Source: Pseudomonadales bacterium
Lineage (GTDB): Bacteria; Pseudomonadota; Gammaproteobacteria; Pseudomonadales; Halieaceae
Assembly (NCBI GenBank): GCA_024234855.1
Contig: JACKNN010000001.1
Location: 744,001-808,000 of the forward strand
Direction: 5' to 3'
Length of the DNA stretch: 64,000 nt
Shown here: positions 63,190 to 64,000 of the stretch, piece by piece
How positions within the stretch are numbered: the first letter of the stretch is position 1
Layout of the letters: each line of letters begins with the position of its first letter
The notes under the pieces: generated by a model
Database searches by the model: none
What the model saw: the letters and a program-made list of their open reading frames with translations, nothing else
Told to the model about the DNA's origin: nothing
Position numbers and translations under genes: made by a program

Positions 63190-64000
63190 CTAAATTGCCT
63201 GGTAGGCCCGTGCGACCTCCTCGGCGATGATAGCTACCCCGCGGCGCACGGCCTCCGGATCCTGGGCGTAGGAGACCCGCAGGCACTGGTGCCGGTGCGG
63301 CCAGTCCGGGTCTATGCCTACGAAGAAGTTGTGCCCGGGCACCACCAGCACACCGCGCCGCTTCAGGCGTTGGTAGAGTTCCTGGCTGGTGATCGGCAGG
63401 TCCTCGAACCACAGCCACAGGAAGATGGCCCCCTCGGGTTTGTGGATGTGGTAGGGCAAGTCGCCCAGCTGCTCGCGAAACCACTGCACGGTCTGCTGTG
63501 AACGCTCGCGGTAATGCGGGGCGATGCAGTCCCGGCTCAGGGAGAGAATCTCGCCGCTGTCGAACAGTGCCCCGGCCAGGGCCGGGCCCAGGTTGCCGCA
63601 GGCCAGGCTGACGATGGTATTGGCGCTGGTGAAGGCGCGGATGATGTCATCGCGCGCGATGACGATGCCGGTGCGCACGCCGGGCAGGCCCAGTTTGGAC
63701 AGGCTGAGGGTGAGTATGGTGTTGTCGTTCCAGTGGGGCGTGGCATCGGTAAACACGATGCTGGGGAATGGCAGGCCGTAGGCGCCATCGACGATCAGCG
63801 GGATGTCCCGCTCCCGGGCGATGTCGTCGAGGTGGGTCATCTCCGCATCGGTCAGCACGTTGCCAGTGGGATTGGTGGGCCGCGACACACACAGGGCCCC
63901 GATCTCACCGGCCGCCGCCAGGTGGGAAAAGTCCACGTGGTACTTGAACAGGTGATCCCCCAGCAGCTCGATACTGGGTTGGGTGGCGGTGAAGAAATGA
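63190..64000 (-). CDS. avtA: Valine-pyruvate aminotransferase, 5' end outside window
   Basis: PLP-dependent fold-type I transaminase that interconverts valine/2-oxoisovalerate and alanine/pyruvate. The frame is open from the window end to 63190; about 269 C-terminal residues are seen. SRPTNPTGNVLTDAEM, the PLP-binding Lys in TLSLSKLGLPGVRTG, and VVPGHNFFVGID with HQCLRVSYA match AvtA closely (around 420 residues in the family). The apparent GTG start at 63936 is internal, since family sequence (ELLGDHLFKYHVDFSHL) precedes it. Confidence 0.9.
   Translation of the reverse strand, partial: HFFTATQPSIELLGDHLFKYHVDFSHLAAAGEIGALCVSRPTNPTGNVLTDAEMTHLDDIARERDIPLIVDGAYGLPFPSIVFTDATPHWNDNTILTLSLSKLGLPGVRTGIVIARDDIIRAFTSANTIVSLACGNLGPALAGALFDSGEILSLSRDCIAPHYRERSQQTVQWFREQLGDLPYHIHKPEGAIFLWLWFEDLPITSQELYQRLKRRGVLVVPGHNFFVGIDPDWPHRHQCLRVSYAQDPEAVRRGVAIIAEEVARAYQAI

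Overview
The window reads as a chromosome segment of a GC-rich marine-type gammaproteobacterium. A Halieaceae-like (Cellvibrionales) lineage is my best guess. The basis is the gene content: many acyl-CoA dehydrogenases, an acyclic-terpene (Atu-type) cluster, DUF6316, DUF1538, DUF3604 and several RND pumps. No rRNA or other phylogenetic marker is present, so the lineage is inference. Coding density is high and there is no CRISPR array, no intact transposase and no phage gene.

Layout. 1-2454: the end of a short-chain dehydrogenase and a large GT-C-like membrane protein. 2508-2843: a promoter, a truncated tRNA-Val copy, an intact tRNA-Val(GAC) and a terminator. About 2.9-7.6 kb: a visibly AT-richer islet with a perfect 28-bp palindrome, a protein with a VPLPA/PEP-CTERM-like sorting tail, a convergent response regulator and histidine kinase, and a glycine-zipper lipoprotein. 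7.7-15.3 kb: NhaA, a PyrD-PyrK-type fusion, an MltD-like transglycosylase, SelO and an apparently exported D-2-hydroxyacid dehydrogenase. 15.5-22.7 kb: an N-acyl-D-amino-acid deacylase-like amidohydrolase followed by an SDR remnant, three acyl-CoA dehydrogenases, a DUF6316 protein and an HSL-type esterase.

22.7-26.2 kb holds a four-gene minus-strand cluster I cannot assign to a known pathway: two paralogous glycosyltransferase-like proteins around a 2OG-Fe(II) dioxygenase, plus a membrane fatty-acid hydroxylase/sterol-desaturase relative. A short LuxR-type regulator lies upstream. 27.2-29.1 kb: a YfcC-type transporter and a small exported protein. 29.2-38.5 kb: an Atu-type cluster (atuA, atuC, atuE and atuF homologues) with a divergent AraC regulator and an acyl-CoA ligase, fitting breakdown of methyl-branched isoprenoid acyl-CoAs.

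38.6-52.9 kb carries three RND permease/adaptor pairs. The third is led by a GbsR/MarR-type regulator with a clear inverted-repeat operator, and an enoyl-CoA hydratase sits inside that minus-strand run. 53-58.1 kb: a prolyl oligopeptidase, a cytochrome b561 and a DUF3604 protein with a remnant of a second copy beside it. 58.5-60.8 kb: a tightly coupled operon of two DUF1538 membrane proteins, a P-II-like protein and a CBS-pair protein. This looks like a regulated transport or ion-handling system and is, with the glycosyltransferase/dioxygenase cluster, the best candidate for something undescribed. The window ends with a small lipoprotein, an AsmA-family protein and a partial AvtA transaminase.
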